The notes under the pieces were generated by a model. It was not told where the DNA came from and did no database searches. It was given only the letters and a program-made list of their open reading frames with translations. The position numbers and the translations under genes were made by a program. Positions 7,959 to 16,812 of a DNA stretch of 33,332 bases are shown in pieces. This DNA comes from Terriglobia bacterium. Lineage in GTDB: Bacteria > Acidobacteriota > Terriglobia > UBA7540. The DNA lies in assembly GCA_020072905.1 (NCBI GenBank), contig JAIQGB010000049.1, forward strand, positions 1 to 33,332. The letters are read 5' to 3'. How positions within the stretch are numbered: the first letter of the stretch is position 1; each line of letters starts with the position of its first letter.

Positions 7959-8350
7959 TCCTGCTCGACACCCACGCCCTGGTGTGGCTGATGCTCGAAC
8001 CAAAAAAGCTTTCACGGGCTGCGGGCTCGGCCATTCGCAGAGCGCGGGCGAACGGAGGAATCGGCATCGCCGCCATCAGCCTCTGGGAACTCGCCTGGCT
8101 GTATTCATTGGGCCGCGTGAAGGGCCGTGGCGCGGTCGAAACGTGGTTGAGGGCGATTGTGGAAGCGGCGGGCGTGACGATCGTGCCCATTACATCGGAA
8201 ATCGCCGCACTGGCGACGCAGTTCCCTGAAGACTTCCCTCACGACCCTGCCGACCGGCTCATCGCGGCAACAGCGCGTTCGGAGGGATTGGCATTGGTCA
8301 CGCGGGATGTTCGCATCCGCCAATGCACTCTGCTGAAAACTATCTGGTAA
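7955..8350 (+). CDS. PIN-domain ribonuclease toxin (VapC-like)
   Basis: This 131-residue protein is a single PIN domain. The acidic metal-binding residues are visible: Asp5 in LLDTHALVW, Glu in SLWELAWL, Asp in HDPADRLIAATA and Asp in LVTRDVRI. PIN toxins are Mg/Mn-dependent ribonucleases that cleave specific RNAs and are held inactive by the cognate antitoxin. The start is the GTG at 7955, which overlaps the antitoxin stop and has GGAGG 7 bases upstream; the track start at 7940 lacks support. The catalytic set appears complete, so the pair is predicted to be active. The module sits between the proteasome-like gene and mrdA. Confidence 0.88.
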   Translation: MILLDTHALVWLMLEPKKLSRAAGSAIRRARANGGIGIAAISLWELAWLYSLGRVKGRGAVETWLRAIVEAAGVTIVPITSEIAALATQFPEDFPHDPADRLIAATARSEGLALVTRDVRIRQCTLLKTIW

Positions 8351-8427
8351 ACAGTCCGCAATCAGAATCGGTCAGCGCGCCAAATCGCCTCCTTTCACGA
8401 AATTTCCACAGGCCTCCTCCTTACCAG

Positions 8428-8456
8428 TTGATTCCGCAATGGGTTAGGATTACACT
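8428..8456 (+). promoter_or_regulatory. Probable promoter upstream of mrdA
   Basis: TTGATT (8428-8433) and TACACT (8451-8456) are separated by 17 bases, each matching four of six consensus positions. The pair lies in the 203-base gap between the PIN toxin and mrdA and would let mrdA-rodA be transcribed independently of mreD. It is a sequence-only prediction. Confidence 0.4.
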
Positions 8457-8471
8457 GAGTCGGGACGTTGT

Positions 8472-8490
8472 GCCTCACTTTCCGTGAGGC
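8472..8490 (+). other. Perfect hairpin in the mrdA leader
   Basis: GCCTCAC (8472-8478), loop TTTCC and GTGAGGC (8484-8490) form a perfect 7-bp stem just downstream of the predicted promoter and 63 bases before the mrdA ATG. It lacks a U-run, so it is more likely a leader structure than a terminator. Its role is unknown. Confidence 0.4.
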
Positions 8491-8553
8491 TGCACTTCCT
8501 GTTGCTATCTAAGGCTTGCCGGGCGGGAGGGGGACCCCGGCACACGCAAGGCA

Positions 8554-10313
8554 ATGGAATTTCGTTTCCCGGAAGACGCACGCTCTCCGGCCCGGAAGAT
8601 TTCCTTCCTGCAGTGTTTCGTTGCGGGCACATTTTTCTTCCTGCTCTTCGGATACTGGCGCCTACAGATCGCCCATCATCGCCAATATCTCGAACAGGCG
8701 GAACGCAACCGCATTCGCAACCTGCCGGTCATCGCGCCGCGCGGGAGGATTTTGGACCGCGAGGGGCGCGTCCTGGCGGACAACTTCCCCGCCTTCAGCG
8801 TCCTGCTCATGCGGGAAAGCCCAACGGCCCTGACGCCCGAGCGCGTGCAGGGAATCGCGCGCCGGTTGGGTGTCGATCCCGCTGACCTGGAGGGCCAGGT
8901 GGAGCGGGCGGAGAAACTCCCGCGCTTCCAACCGGTCATCCTAAAGCCGTCCGCCACGCTCGAGGACATCGCCTTTGTCGAGTCGCACCGCGTGGAGTAC
9001 CCCGAACTGGACCTCTTGCAGGTGCAGCAGCGCTCCTACCCCAAGCAGACGATCGCCGCCGCAGCACTAGGCTACGTAGGTGAAGTCTCGGAAGAAATGA
9101 TCGCCGAACGCAGCTCACCCTACCGGCCGGGCGACGTGGTCGGCAAGTCGGGAATCGAGCGCACCTACGACTCGATTCTGGCGGGGCGGGACGGGATGCG
9201 CCGGGTCATCGTCAACAGCCGCGGGCAGGAAATGGGCTCCATGACCACGATTAACGCCTTGGCTGGCAATGACTTACGGCTGACGATTGACCTCGACCGG
9301 AGAAACTGACCTCGGACCCTCAAAAGCCGCTGATGAACAAGGCCATCCAGGCGCACTTGGCGCCGGGCTCGGTCTTCAAGATCATCACCGGCGCCGCGGC
9401 CCTGGAAACCGGAACCATCAAACCCAGCTACACGCTGTACTGCCCGGGGCTGGTCAACATTTATGGGCATACCTATCACGACTGGGTCTGGAGTAAGGGC
9501 CGCGGGCATGGGAGCGTGGACTTCCACCAAGCCATCGTGCACTCCTGCGACGTGTATTTCTACACCCTCGGCAAACTCCTGGGGATAGACAAAATTGCCT
9601 ATTTCGCCCATGGCCTTGGACTCGGCGCGCGCACGGGGATTGATCTGCCTGGTGAAGATTCCGGCCTGGTTCCCTCGCCTGAATGGGTGAAACGGGTTTT
9701 CAAACGGCAATGGTGGCCAGGAGAAACGATCTCCGTCGCCATCGGCCAGGGCGCGGTAGCCGTCACGCCTGTGCAACTCGCCTACGCTCTCGGCGGGATC
9801 GCTTCCGGGGGAGAGTTTCGCCGGCCCCATCTGGCCTTCCGTAACCAGCTTCTTGCCCTGGGCGTGGAGCCTGGACAGCAAGTAGAGGATCGCCGCTCCC
9901 CCTTAAGCGAGGAGACCGTCGATGCTCTCTCCCGCGGCATGTGGGGAGCGGTCAACGAAGGGGGCACGGGCGCCGCCGCCTACGAGCTGGGGCTGGATAT
10001 CGCCGGCAAGACCGGAACCGCACAGGTCGTGAGCGTCGGTCTGCAGCAGGCCGCCAAGAAGCACGAGTATCGGAGCAACGCCTGGTTTGTGGCCTACTCG
10101 CCGAGCGCGAAGCCCGAGATCGTGGTTGCAGCCCTGGTCATGCAGGGCGAGCACTCTACCGTCGCGGTGCCCATCGCGCGCGACGTCATCAAAGCGTACC
10201 TGCAGAAGAAAGCGGCGCGACGGCCTCCACCCAATCAGCTTCAGACTCAGATTCGGGTGATGAGCGAGGCCCGGGAGCTTCCACCCGGCCCCGCCGCGGG
10301 AAGAGCGCATTAG
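8554..10313 (+). pseudogene. mrdA: Penicillin-binding protein 2 (MrdA), disrupted by an internal deletion with frameshift
   Basis: The first frame (8554-9309) encodes the N-terminal membrane anchor (about residues 17-40), the pedestal domain with APRGRILDREGRVLADN, and reads to LRLTIDLD before a stop at 9307. The second frame resumes from about 9300 with EKLTSDPQKPLMN and continues through the transpeptidase domain: SVFK (SxxK, catalytic Ser), SCD (SxN-type motif) and KTGT (KTG motif). About 45-50 residues normally joining LTIDL to the DPQKP segment are missing. The total length is consistent with loss of 3n+1 bases. PBP2 is the elongasome transpeptidase working with RodA, whose intact gene follows 21 bases later. 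Either the gene is inactivated or the assembly has lost about 150 bases. Confidence 0.85.
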
Positions 10314-10334
10314 AATGGCCACCGGATTCGGCTC

Positions 10335-11423
10335 ATGAGGAAAACGGTCCGCCTTCGCGACTCGGACTGGGTCTTGCTCGCCTTGGCCTTGGCCATCGCC
10401 GCCATAGGCATCGCCGAGATTTACAGCACGACAGCACACACGCCCCTGGCTGTCCAGGTCAAGAGGCAGGTCTACTGGGTGCTTATCGGGTCGTTCCTGG
10501 CAATCGCGGTTAGCTGGCTCGACTACCACCGGGTGATCGAACTAATCCCTTGGATCTATGGGGCTTGTATGCTGGCACTGGGGGGCCTGCTGGTCCTGGG
10601 CCCTACGATCGCCGGGGCCAAGCGATGGATTCCCATCGGCGGCCTTACTTTCCAAGTGTCAGAGATGGCGAAGTTAGTTATAATACTTATTGTGGCGGCC
10701 TATTTCGCCGATCGACAAGGCAAGTTTGTCACCTGGAAAGACTACCTGAAACTAGGAGCTTTGGTGGGCCTGCCGGCGGTTCTTGTGGCTATGGAACCCG
10801 ACCTCGGCACGGCACTGACTTTCTTTCCAATTGTCGCCGCCGGTTTCTTCCTGGCGGGCATTCGGCCGAGGCAAGTTGCGGTGCTGGCCTTGCTAGCAGC
10901 GATGATGCTCCCGGTTGGCTGGCACTTGTTGAAGCCATACCAGCGGGAACGGCTGATCAGCTACGTTCACCCCTCACACGACACCCAAGGCTCAAGTTAC
11001 CAGGGAACGCAGGCGAAGATCGCCATCGGTTCGGGCGGCTTCTGGGGGAAAGGTTTTGCCAGCGGGACGCAAAGCAGGCTGGGGTTTGTCCCTGTTTCCC
11101 ACGCCGACTTCATCTTCGCCGCCTTCGCCGAGGAACAGGGGTTCGTGGGCACGCTCATCGTTTTGCTCTTGTATCTGGCCTTCCTCCTTCGGCTCCTCGA
11201 TGGGGCCCAAACGGCCGGTGACCGTGCCGGAAGTTTCTTGCTTGTAGGTTTCGCGGCGGTTCTGTTTTTTCAAGTCGCCGTCAACGTCGGCATGATGATC
11301 GGTTTCTTTCCGATCACCGGCATTCCTTTGCCGCTCATGAGCCAGGGAGGTTCCTCGGCACTGTTCACCTTCCTGGGTCTGGGGCTGGCAATGAGTGTCA
11401 AGATGCGGCGATTCGTGAACTGA
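10335..11423 (+). CDS. rodA: RodA peptidoglycan glycosyltransferase (SEDS family)
   Basis: This 362-residue polytopic membrane protein has the SEDS signature throughout. IYSTT opens the first loop after helix 1, GAKRWIPIGG and FQVSEMAKL form the conserved region after helix 3, and PDLGTAL matches the conserved motif in the middle. SHADFIFAAFAEEQGF carries the conserved Asp required for glycosyltransferase activity, and GIPLPLMSQGGSS is the C-terminal SEDS signature. RodA polymerises lipid II glycan strands during rod elongation with PBP2. The gene is complete and begins at the ATG at 10335, 21 bases after the end of mrdA, so it is probably co-transcribed with it. An intact RodA beside a broken PBP2 is odd and argues for checking the mrdA break. 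Confidence 0.95.
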   Translation: MRKTVRLRDSDWVLLALALAIAAIGIAEIYSTTAHTPLAVQVKRQVYWVLIGSFLAIAVSWLDYHRVIELIPWIYGACMLALGGLLVLGPTIAGAKRWIPIGGLTFQVSEMAKLVIILIVAAYFADRQGKFVTWKDYLKLGALVGLPAVLVAMEPDLGTALTFFPIVAAGFFLAGIRPRQVAVLALLAAMMLPVGWHLLKPYQRERLISYVHPSHDTQGSSYQGTQAKIAIGSGGFWGKGFASGTQSRLGFVPVSHADFIFAAFAEEQGFVGTLIVLLLYLAFLLRLLDGAQTAGDRAGSFLLVGFAAVLFFQVAVNVGMMIGFFPITGIPLPLMSQGGSSALFTFLGLGLAMSVKMRRFVN

Positions 11424-11635
11424 GCACACTCGTCGCTTTGGGTGGGGAATTTATCTAGCCAGCCGGTCGAAGGACGCCGGCTGAATTGGACAGGGTGGGT
11501 CCTGGCGGCCTGCGGACTTCGTAGGTACTGTCGAAGCCACCCACAGAATCTGGGGTCCGGTCGTGCTGCCTCTTCGCCCCCCCGGGGTGGGGAGCCGCGG
11601 CCGGAAAGAGCTCACCAGGAGTTGATCTCCCGCGG

Positions 11636-11672
11636 AACGGGATGGATCCTCCGGGAGGCTCCCGTTAAGGAG
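11636..11672 (+). promoter_or_regulatory. Leader hairpin abutting the RNase E/G ribosome binding site
   Basis: AACGGGA (11636-11642) pairs perfectly with TCCCGTT (11660-11666). Inside the loop CCTC and GAGG form a second short stem. The right arm ends directly before AAGGAG (11667-11672), the ribosome binding site for the ATG at 11678. The loop pyrimidines could alternatively pair with the AAGGAG. E. coli RNase E is known to regulate its own mRNA through a 5' leader; similar control here is inference. Confidence 0.45.
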
Positions 11673-11677
11673 TTCCC

Positions 11678-14299
11678 ATGGCCAAGGAGTTGTATGTTTC
11701 CTCGTCTCCTCACGAGACGAAGATCGCCGTGTTCGAAGACGACCAACTGGTGGAAGTGTATTACGAGCGGGAAGCGGACGTGGGCCTGGTCGGCAGCATT
11801 TACAAGGGCCGCGTGAGCCGCGTATTGCCGGGAATGCAGTCGGCGTTTGTCAACATCGGTCTGGAGCGAGACGCCTTCCTTTACGTGTCGGACTTCGTCG
11901 AAGACGAAGAAGAGTACGACAAAATCTTCTCCGAAGCCGAAGCACGTGCGACGCGCTTTGTGCAAAGCCCCCAGGCGGTTACCGAACCCTCCGTGAGCCC
12001 TCCTCCACCCAGCGAACCGGCTCCCGCGGAGGCTCTCGAGACTCCACCCCCGGCAGCGCGCGTCGAGAGCGCAGAGGCAAGCGAGTCGCCTGCTCCCTCG
12101 GCGACAACGGCGCCACCGTCTCCCTTCCGGCCATCCGGTGAACGCGGGGAATCCCACCGTCACGAGCAGCTTCGCGGGCGACGGCGGCGGAGTCGCGGCG
12201 GGCGCGATTTCCGCTCTGGCCCCCCGGTCGAAGCTCCCGTGCGCCCGACTGAGCACGTGGAGCACCCAACGCCGCACAGCTTTGAAATCCTGCCCGGAGA
12301 ATCCCTGGCCAAGTACCGCGGCACGGCGGCCGAAGCTGGTGCAGGAGAAGTTGCGGCGGCCGAGCCCCCTGCTGCGGAGGCTCCTCCGGAGAGCCCCGAC
12401 ATTACCGAATCGAAAGTGCCGGCGGAAACCGCGGTTTACGTCAGGGCCACGGAGGAGCAGCCCGGACCCGTCGCCGCGCCAAATCTCGATCCCGTCGCAC
12501 CGAGCGCGGATTCCCCTGCGCCTTCCGAGCCGGAGTCTCGACCCGAGGAGGACGCGATTTCTTTCCCGGGCGGAATTGCGATGGTTGGCCCCTCCCCTGC
12601 CCCCGCTGAGGCAGCGCAGGCTGCCCCACGCGAGCCTGTAGCCACACTGCCTGCTGAAACCTCTCCGGCTCCTCGTGAAACTCACGAGGAGTCTGGCGGA
12701 GCGGAAGAAACGCTGGAGGGAAGGCCCTGGCTCCTCAGACGGCCAAGCCCCGAGGCTCCTGCAGCCCCGGAGTCATCCGCTGCCGCGATCGAGGAAGTCG
12801 AGGCGGAGTCAGAACTGGAACCTCCGGCCCTCGATCCGGTCGCCGAGGAGTTTGTTGAAGAGCATCTCGCCGAGGAAACCGCCCCAACCGAGTCCGCAGA
12901 GCCAAATCAGAGCGCGACGGCTCCAACCGAGGAAACAACCTCCTCTCAACCTCCTGGCGAGCCAGGGGAAAAGAAATATACTCTGCGCGAGCCCTACCAG
13001 CGCCCACGCTTTGCGCCGCGTCGCCGCCGGGGGCGTCGCGGCATGGGAAAACCCCGCGCGCCGGGCTACGAGTCCCCCCGCCCCGGTAACAACACCCCCG
13101 TCCAGATCAGCGATCTGCTCAAGGAAGGGCAGGAGATCCTGGTGCAGATTGCCAAGGAACCGCTCGGCACCAAGGGTGCGCGCATCACCTCGCACATCGC
13201 GCTCCCCGGCCGCTACCTGGTCTTCATGCCCACCATCGACCACATCGGGGTCTCCCGCAAGATCTCGTCGGAGGAAGAGCGCCTGCGGCTGCGCAATATC
13301 ATCCTGGAGAACAAAGGTACACTCACGGGGGGCTTCATCGTACGCACGGCGGGCGCCGGCCGGTCGGAGGAAGAACTCAAAGCCGACCTGAGGTTCCTCT
13401 CCACGCTCTGGAGCGACATCCGGGCGAAAGCCGAAAGGGCAAAAGCGCCCGCGCTCCTCCACCGCGATCTGGACCTCGTCCAGCGCATCCTCCGCGATAC
13501 GCTCTCGCCGGATTTCAAGCAAGTGCGCGTGGACAATGAAGTCGAGTACGAGCGCTGCGTGGAGTTCGTCAACCGCTGCCAGCCGTCGCTGGTTGGCCAC
13601 GTCAAGCTCTACACGCGGAACACGCCGCTTTTCGAGGAATTCGGCATCCAGCAAGAAGTGGATAAAGCGCTCAAGCCCAAGGTGTGGTTGAAGTCCGGGG
13701 GCTATATCGTCCTCAACCAAACCGAAGCGCTGGTGGCAATCGACGTCAACACGGGCAAGTACGTCGGCAAGACGAACCGCCTGGAAGACACGATCGTCAA
13801 GACCAACATCGATGCGATCAACGAGATCGTGCGCCAGATCCGCCTGCGCGATCTGGGCGGCATCATCGTCATCGATTTCATCGACATGGATGAGCGGCGC
13901 AACCGCCAGAAGGTGGTCCAGGCGCTTGAGGAGGCTCTGCGCCGCGACCGCGCGCCGACCAAGGTCCTTTCCTTCAACGATTTCGGATTGGTGGCGATCA
14001 CCCGCAAGCGCGTCAAGCAATCGCTCGAGCGCACGCTCTGCCAGCCGTGTGTTTACTGCACGGGGTCAGGCTGGATTAAATCCGTCAACACGGTTTGCAA
14101 CGAGATTTTGGGCGAAGTCAGGAAAATGGCTCGGGAGCTGGAAGGCGATTCCATAACCCTGCGCGTCAATCCGGATGTCGCCCACGCGCTCAAGTCGCGC
14201 CAGGGAGCGCTGCTCTCCGAGCTCGAGTCGCTCACCCACAAAGACATCATCATCAAGAGCGACGCGACAGTGCATCAGGAAAGGTTTGAGATTTACTAA
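11678..14299 (+). CDS. rng: RNase E/G family endoribonuclease with a large disordered insertion in the S1 domain
   Basis: This 873-residue protein has the RNase G core. Residues 1-100 hold the N-terminal strand (KELYVSSSPHETKIAVFEDD) and the first half of the S1 domain (GRVSRVLPGMQSAFVNIG). Residues about 105-470 are low-complexity, rich in Pro, Glu, Ala and Ser, with arginine-rich patches (RGRRRRSRGGRDFRSG; RRRRGRRGMGK). The second half of S1 resumes near ISDLLKEGQEILVQIAKEP. The DNase I-like catalytic part follows, with metal-binding Asp in AIDVNTGKYVG (about 690) and VIDFIDMD (about 730). A Zn-link-type CQPCVYC lies near 788. Start is the ATG at 11678 with AAGGAG 5 bases upstream. RNase E/G cleaves single-stranded 5'-monophosphorylated RNA and matures rRNA. 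Placement after rodA matches the mre-cafA linkage of many bacteria. Confidence 0.93.
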   Translation: MAKELYVSSSPHETKIAVFEDDQLVEVYYEREADVGLVGSIYKGRVSRVLPGMQSAFVNIGLERDAFLYVSDFVEDEEEYDKIFSEAEARATRFVQSPQAVTEPSVSPPPPSEPAPAEALETPPPAARVESAEASESPAPSATTAPPSPFRPSGERGESHRHEQLRGRRRRSRGGRDFRSGPPVEAPVRPTEHVEHPTPHSFEILPGESLAKYRGTAAEAGAGEVAAAEPPAAEAPPESPDITESKVPAETAVYVRATEEQPGPVAAPNLDPVAPSADSPAPSEPESRPEEDAISFPGGIAMVGPSPAPAEAAQAAPREPVATLPAETSPAPRETHEESGGAEETLEGRPWLLRRPSPEAPAAPESSAAAIEEVEAESELEPPALDPVAEEFVEEHLAEETAPTESAEPNQSATAPTEETTSSQPPGEPGEKKYTLREPYQRPRFAPRRRRGRRGMGKPRAPGYESPRPGNNTPVQISDLLKEGQEILVQIAKEPLGTKGARITSHIALPGRYLVFMPTIDHIGVSRKISSEEERLRLRNIILENKGTLTGGFIVRTAGAGRSEEELKADLRFLSTLWSDIRAKAERAKAPALLHRDLDLVQRILRDTLSPDFKQVRVDNEVEYERCVEFVNRCQPSLVGHVKLYTRNTPLFEEFGIQQEVDKALKPKVWLKSGGYIVLNQTEALVAIDVNTGKYVGKTNRLEDTIVKTNIDAINEIVRQIRLRDLGGIIVIDFIDMDERRNRQKVVQALEEALRRDRAPTKVLSFNDFGLVAITRKRVKQSLERTLCQPCVYCTGSGWIKSVNTVCNEILGEVRKMARELEGDSITLRVNPDVAHALKSRQGALLSELESLTHKDIIIKSDATVHQERFEIY

Positions 14300-14318
14300 A
14301 GGGGAAACGCTCCGGTAT

Positions 14319-14337
14319 GCCCTCTCCTGAGGAGGGC
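14319..14337 (+). terminator. Weak terminator-like hairpin after the RNase gene
   Basis: GCCCTC and GAGGGC form a 6-bp stem with a 7-base loop, 20 bases after the RNase stop codon. There is no U-run, so a Rho-independent terminator is doubtful. The remaining sequence up to 14503 shows no gene. Confidence 0.25.
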
Positions 14338-14503
14338 GGATCACGCCTCAATGGCCAAACAGGAATTCCCACTTCCGATGCGATTAGCTCCCCTGCCGAT
14401 TCCTGCCCGGCAAGCTGGCCCGAAACGTGATATTGTTTGCCGCGTCTCGCGAAGCAGGTAGTCGGGACCGGCAGCCGCTGGTTGGGCCAAAGATCCTGCA
14501 ACC

Positions 14504-16057
14504 ATGCACATCCTTTTCTACGTGCCGGACAACGAGGTCACGGGAAACTTTATTCCCCAACTCTGGCCTTTCTTGCTCCAGGCGCTGACCCCCAAAGAAC
14601 ACCGCGTCACCATCATCGACGGCAACGCTCAGCACCTGCGGGCCCACGAGCTGGTCCAATTCATAGCTCAAAACAATGTTGATCTGGTGGGCATGGGGTT
14701 CATGACCCGGATGGCGCAGAGTGCCTACCGGATGGCGACCGCCATTCGCAAGGCCAGCAAGGTGCCGATCGTCATGGGGGGGCCACACGTCACCGCCGTC
14801 CCCGACGAGCCCTTGGGTCTGACGGGCCAGCCACGGCATGCCGACGCGGTGGTGATCGGCGAAGCGGACAACATCTGGCCCCGGGTTGTGCGTGACGCCG
14901 TTCTCGGAAAACTTCAGGGTCTCTACCGGCCGGAGATGGTGGACGGAGAAGAGGCCAAGCCCTCGCTCGCCGACTATCCGGCCATCCCCTGGGAGCAGGT
15001 GGACCTTTCAAGGTTCAACTTGATGCGGTTTGTCCCGGCGGGAGTCAGGCGACTGTTGAGACGCCTCGGCTTTACCTACGACGCCGCCTTTGCCATTCCG
15101 GTGGAGACCAGCCGCGGTTGCCCCTACGGATGCGAGTTCTGCACCGTGACGGGATTCTTTGGACACGACCTCCGTTACCGGAGCAATGAGGACGTCGTCG
15201 CCGAGTTGCTGCGACTGAAGGCGATGGCCAAGGAGAAGAATGGCCTGACCATGGCCTTCTTCGTGGACGATAATTTTGCCATCCATCGCGCCCGGACCAA
15301 ATCCCTGTTGCGCGATATGATCCGGCACGACGCCTGTATTCCCTGGACGGGCCAGGTCAGTATCAACCTCTTGCAGGATGAGGAGCTCGTGCGATTGATC
15401 GCGGCCAGCGGTGCCCGCTGGATTTTCATGGGTCTGGAATCAGTGGACCCGGCCAGTCTGAAGCTGGCTCACAAGGAGTTCAATAAACCCGCTCAGTACG
15501 CGGCCGTTCTCAACACGCTGGCCAAATACAACCTCTACGGCATCACTTCTTTTATCTACGGCTTGGATGGCGACGGGCTTGGTGTGTCTCGCCAGACGGT
15601 CGAGCAGGTGGACCAGTGGCCACCCGGCTTGCCGGTGTTCGGATTGCTGACTCCGTATCCCGCGACGCCCTTGTACGATCGGCTTCAGGCGGAAGGACGG
15701 GTGACTCGCCCGCAGCACTGGCTGGATTTCCGCGCCTTCAAGACGGCCTATCTTCCCAAGGGTATGACGCCCGAGGAAGCAGAAGCCGAAGTCCGCCAGT
15801 CCTGGAACTACTGTTACGCGCCAGCTTCCTTCCAGAAGGCTCAGAAGTGGCTGGTTGAAAATCAGAAGTCCTTTGGCTATCAGCTCATGCACTTTGTGGC
15901 GCGCATGCTTTTCCGCGGAATCTATTTTCCCCAAATGAACCGCTGGGCCTGGATCAAGCTCCTGGCCCAAAACAACCGCACGCTGGGTAGCCTGGTCCTT
16001 TCCGGGTTGCGCTCGCAGCGCAGGGTGAAGGTCTTGACGCCGGCGCCCCAGCAATAA
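14504..16057 (+). CDS. B12-binding-domain radical SAM protein
   Basis: This 517-residue protein has a cobalamin-binding-type N-terminal Rossmann domain (about 1-150: FIPQLWPF, HRVTIIDGNAQ, DLVGMGFMTR, VMGGPHVTAVPDE, ADAVVIGEAD). It is followed by a radical SAM barrel whose CxxxCxxC cluster motif is RGCPYGCEFCTV at about residues 205-212. FFVDDNFAIHR and ARWIFMGLESVD are typical later barrel motifs. Such class B enzymes often methylate or rearrange unactivated carbon using SAM and cobalamin; relatives act on hopanoids, bacteriochlorophyll or natural products. The specific substrate cannot be assigned. The ATG at 14504 has no clear Shine-Dalgarno. The gene follows rng in the same direction after a 204-base gap and is convergent with the molybdoenzyme gene. 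Confidence 0.9.
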   Translation: MHILFYVPDNEVTGNFIPQLWPFLLQALTPKEHRVTIIDGNAQHLRAHELVQFIAQNNVDLVGMGFMTRMAQSAYRMATAIRKASKVPIVMGGPHVTAVPDEPLGLTGQPRHADAVVIGEADNIWPRVVRDAVLGKLQGLYRPEMVDGEEAKPSLADYPAIPWEQVDLSRFNLMRFVPAGVRRLLRRLGFTYDAAFAIPVETSRGCPYGCEFCTVTGFFGHDLRYRSNEDVVAELLRLKAMAKEKNGLTMAFFVDDNFAIHRARTKSLLRDMIRHDACIPWTGQVSINLLQDEELVRLIAASGARWIFMGLESVDPASLKLAHKEFNKPAQYAAVLNTLAKYNLYGITSFIYGLDGDGLGVSRQTVEQVDQWPPGLPVFGLLTPYPATPLYDRLQAEGRVTRPQHWLDFRAFKTAYLPKGMTPEEAEAEVRQSWNYCYAPASFQKAQKWLVENQKSFGYQLMHFVARMLFRGIYFPQMNRWAWIKLLAQNNRTLGSLVLSGLRSQRRVKVLTPAPQQ

Positions 16058-16113
16058 AACTTATCGAACAGGATCTCTCCTCGTAATGCCCTGTTGTGAT
16101 GTGCCGCCAACGG

Positions 16114-16128
16114 GGCCGCCTTGCGGCC
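16114..16128. terminator. Short hairpin between convergent genes
   Basis: GGCCGC, loop CTT and GCGGCC form a perfect 6-bp stem between the convergent ends of the radical SAM and molybdoenzyme genes. A short U-run is lacking, so a termination role is only suggested by position. Confidence 0.3.
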
Positions 16129-16194
16129 AACCCCTGGCCCTTCGGATCCCGCGCCGGTTCACGCCTGATTCCTGGTCCTTGCTTCTCCCCTTCC

Positions 16195-16812
16195 TCAGTC
16201 GGTATCGTATCGCTGCTCCTTCCAAGGATCCCCATACATGTGATAGCCGTTCTGCTCCCAGAAGCCTAGCCGGTCATGGGGAAGGAACTCCAACCCGCGC
16301 ACCCACTTGGCGCTTTTCCAGCCGTAGAGCTTGGGCACGACCAGGCGCAGCGGGCCCCCATGCTCGGGAGTGAGCGGTTCGCCGTCGTGCTTCAGTGCGA
16401 AGAGCACGCTGCCCTCGAGAAGATCCCTCAGCGGGATGTTCGTCGCGTAACCCTCCGAGGCGTGAACCAGCACATGCGTCGCTTCGGGTTTCGGCCGAGT
16501 CAGGTTGCAGACCGCCTGAAACGGGATGCCCTCCCAGCGGTTATCAAACCGGCTCCACCGCGTCACGCAATGGAAGTCGGCTGTGACCTCAGTTCGCGGC
16601 AGCTTCAAAAACTCGTCCCAGGTCAGGCGCAGGGGGGCGTCGACCAGCCCGGAAGTGCAAAAGTCCCACGTCGCGGAATCAAACTCCGGGACATCGGCGT
16701 AGTGAAGGACCGGCCACTTCAGCGTTGCAACCTGGCCAGGCGGAAGGCGGCCCTCTTCCTTCATCCGGGCTTCAAGGAGTTTGCGCTCGCTGTTGTTCGA
16801 AAAGATGCCCAC
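16195..16812 (-). CDS. Sulfite oxidase-like molybdopterin oxidoreductase (cytoplasmic, YuiH-type)
   Basis: This 205-residue protein is a single oxidoreductase molybdopterin-binding domain. DFHCVTRWSRFDNRWEG at about residues 79-95 contains the cysteine that ligates molybdenum in the sulfite oxidase family. HASEGYATNIPL and GGPLRLVVPKLYGWKSAKWV are the conserved pterin-binding and C-terminal motifs. It has no Tat signal and no dimerisation domain, in contrast to MsrP and sulfite oxidase, and matches the short sulfite-oxidase-like subgroup. The start is a GTG at 16812 preceded by GGGGAGGA, a strong ribosome binding site. The substrate of this subgroup is not established. It is divergent from the DUF309 gene. 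Confidence 0.88.
   Translation of the reverse strand: MGIFSNNSERKLLEARMKEEGRLPPGQVATLKWPVLHYADVPEFDSATWDFCTSGLVDAPLRLTWDEFLKLPRTEVTADFHCVTRWSRFDNRWEGIPFQAVCNLTRPKPEATHVLVHASEGYATNIPLRDLLEGSVLFALKHDGEPLTPEHGGPLRLVVPKLYGWKSAKWVRGLEFLPHDRLGFWEQNGYHMYGDPWKEQRYDTD

Noticed and set aside
9240-9340. Programmed frameshift explanation for the PBP2 split
   Set aside because: A frameshift alone would not explain the roughly 45-50 missing residues, and no slippery heptamer is visible.
12809-14020. 403-residue minus-strand ORF opposite the RNase gene
   Set aside because: Antisense shadow of the conserved RNase E/G catalytic core, with no domain signature.
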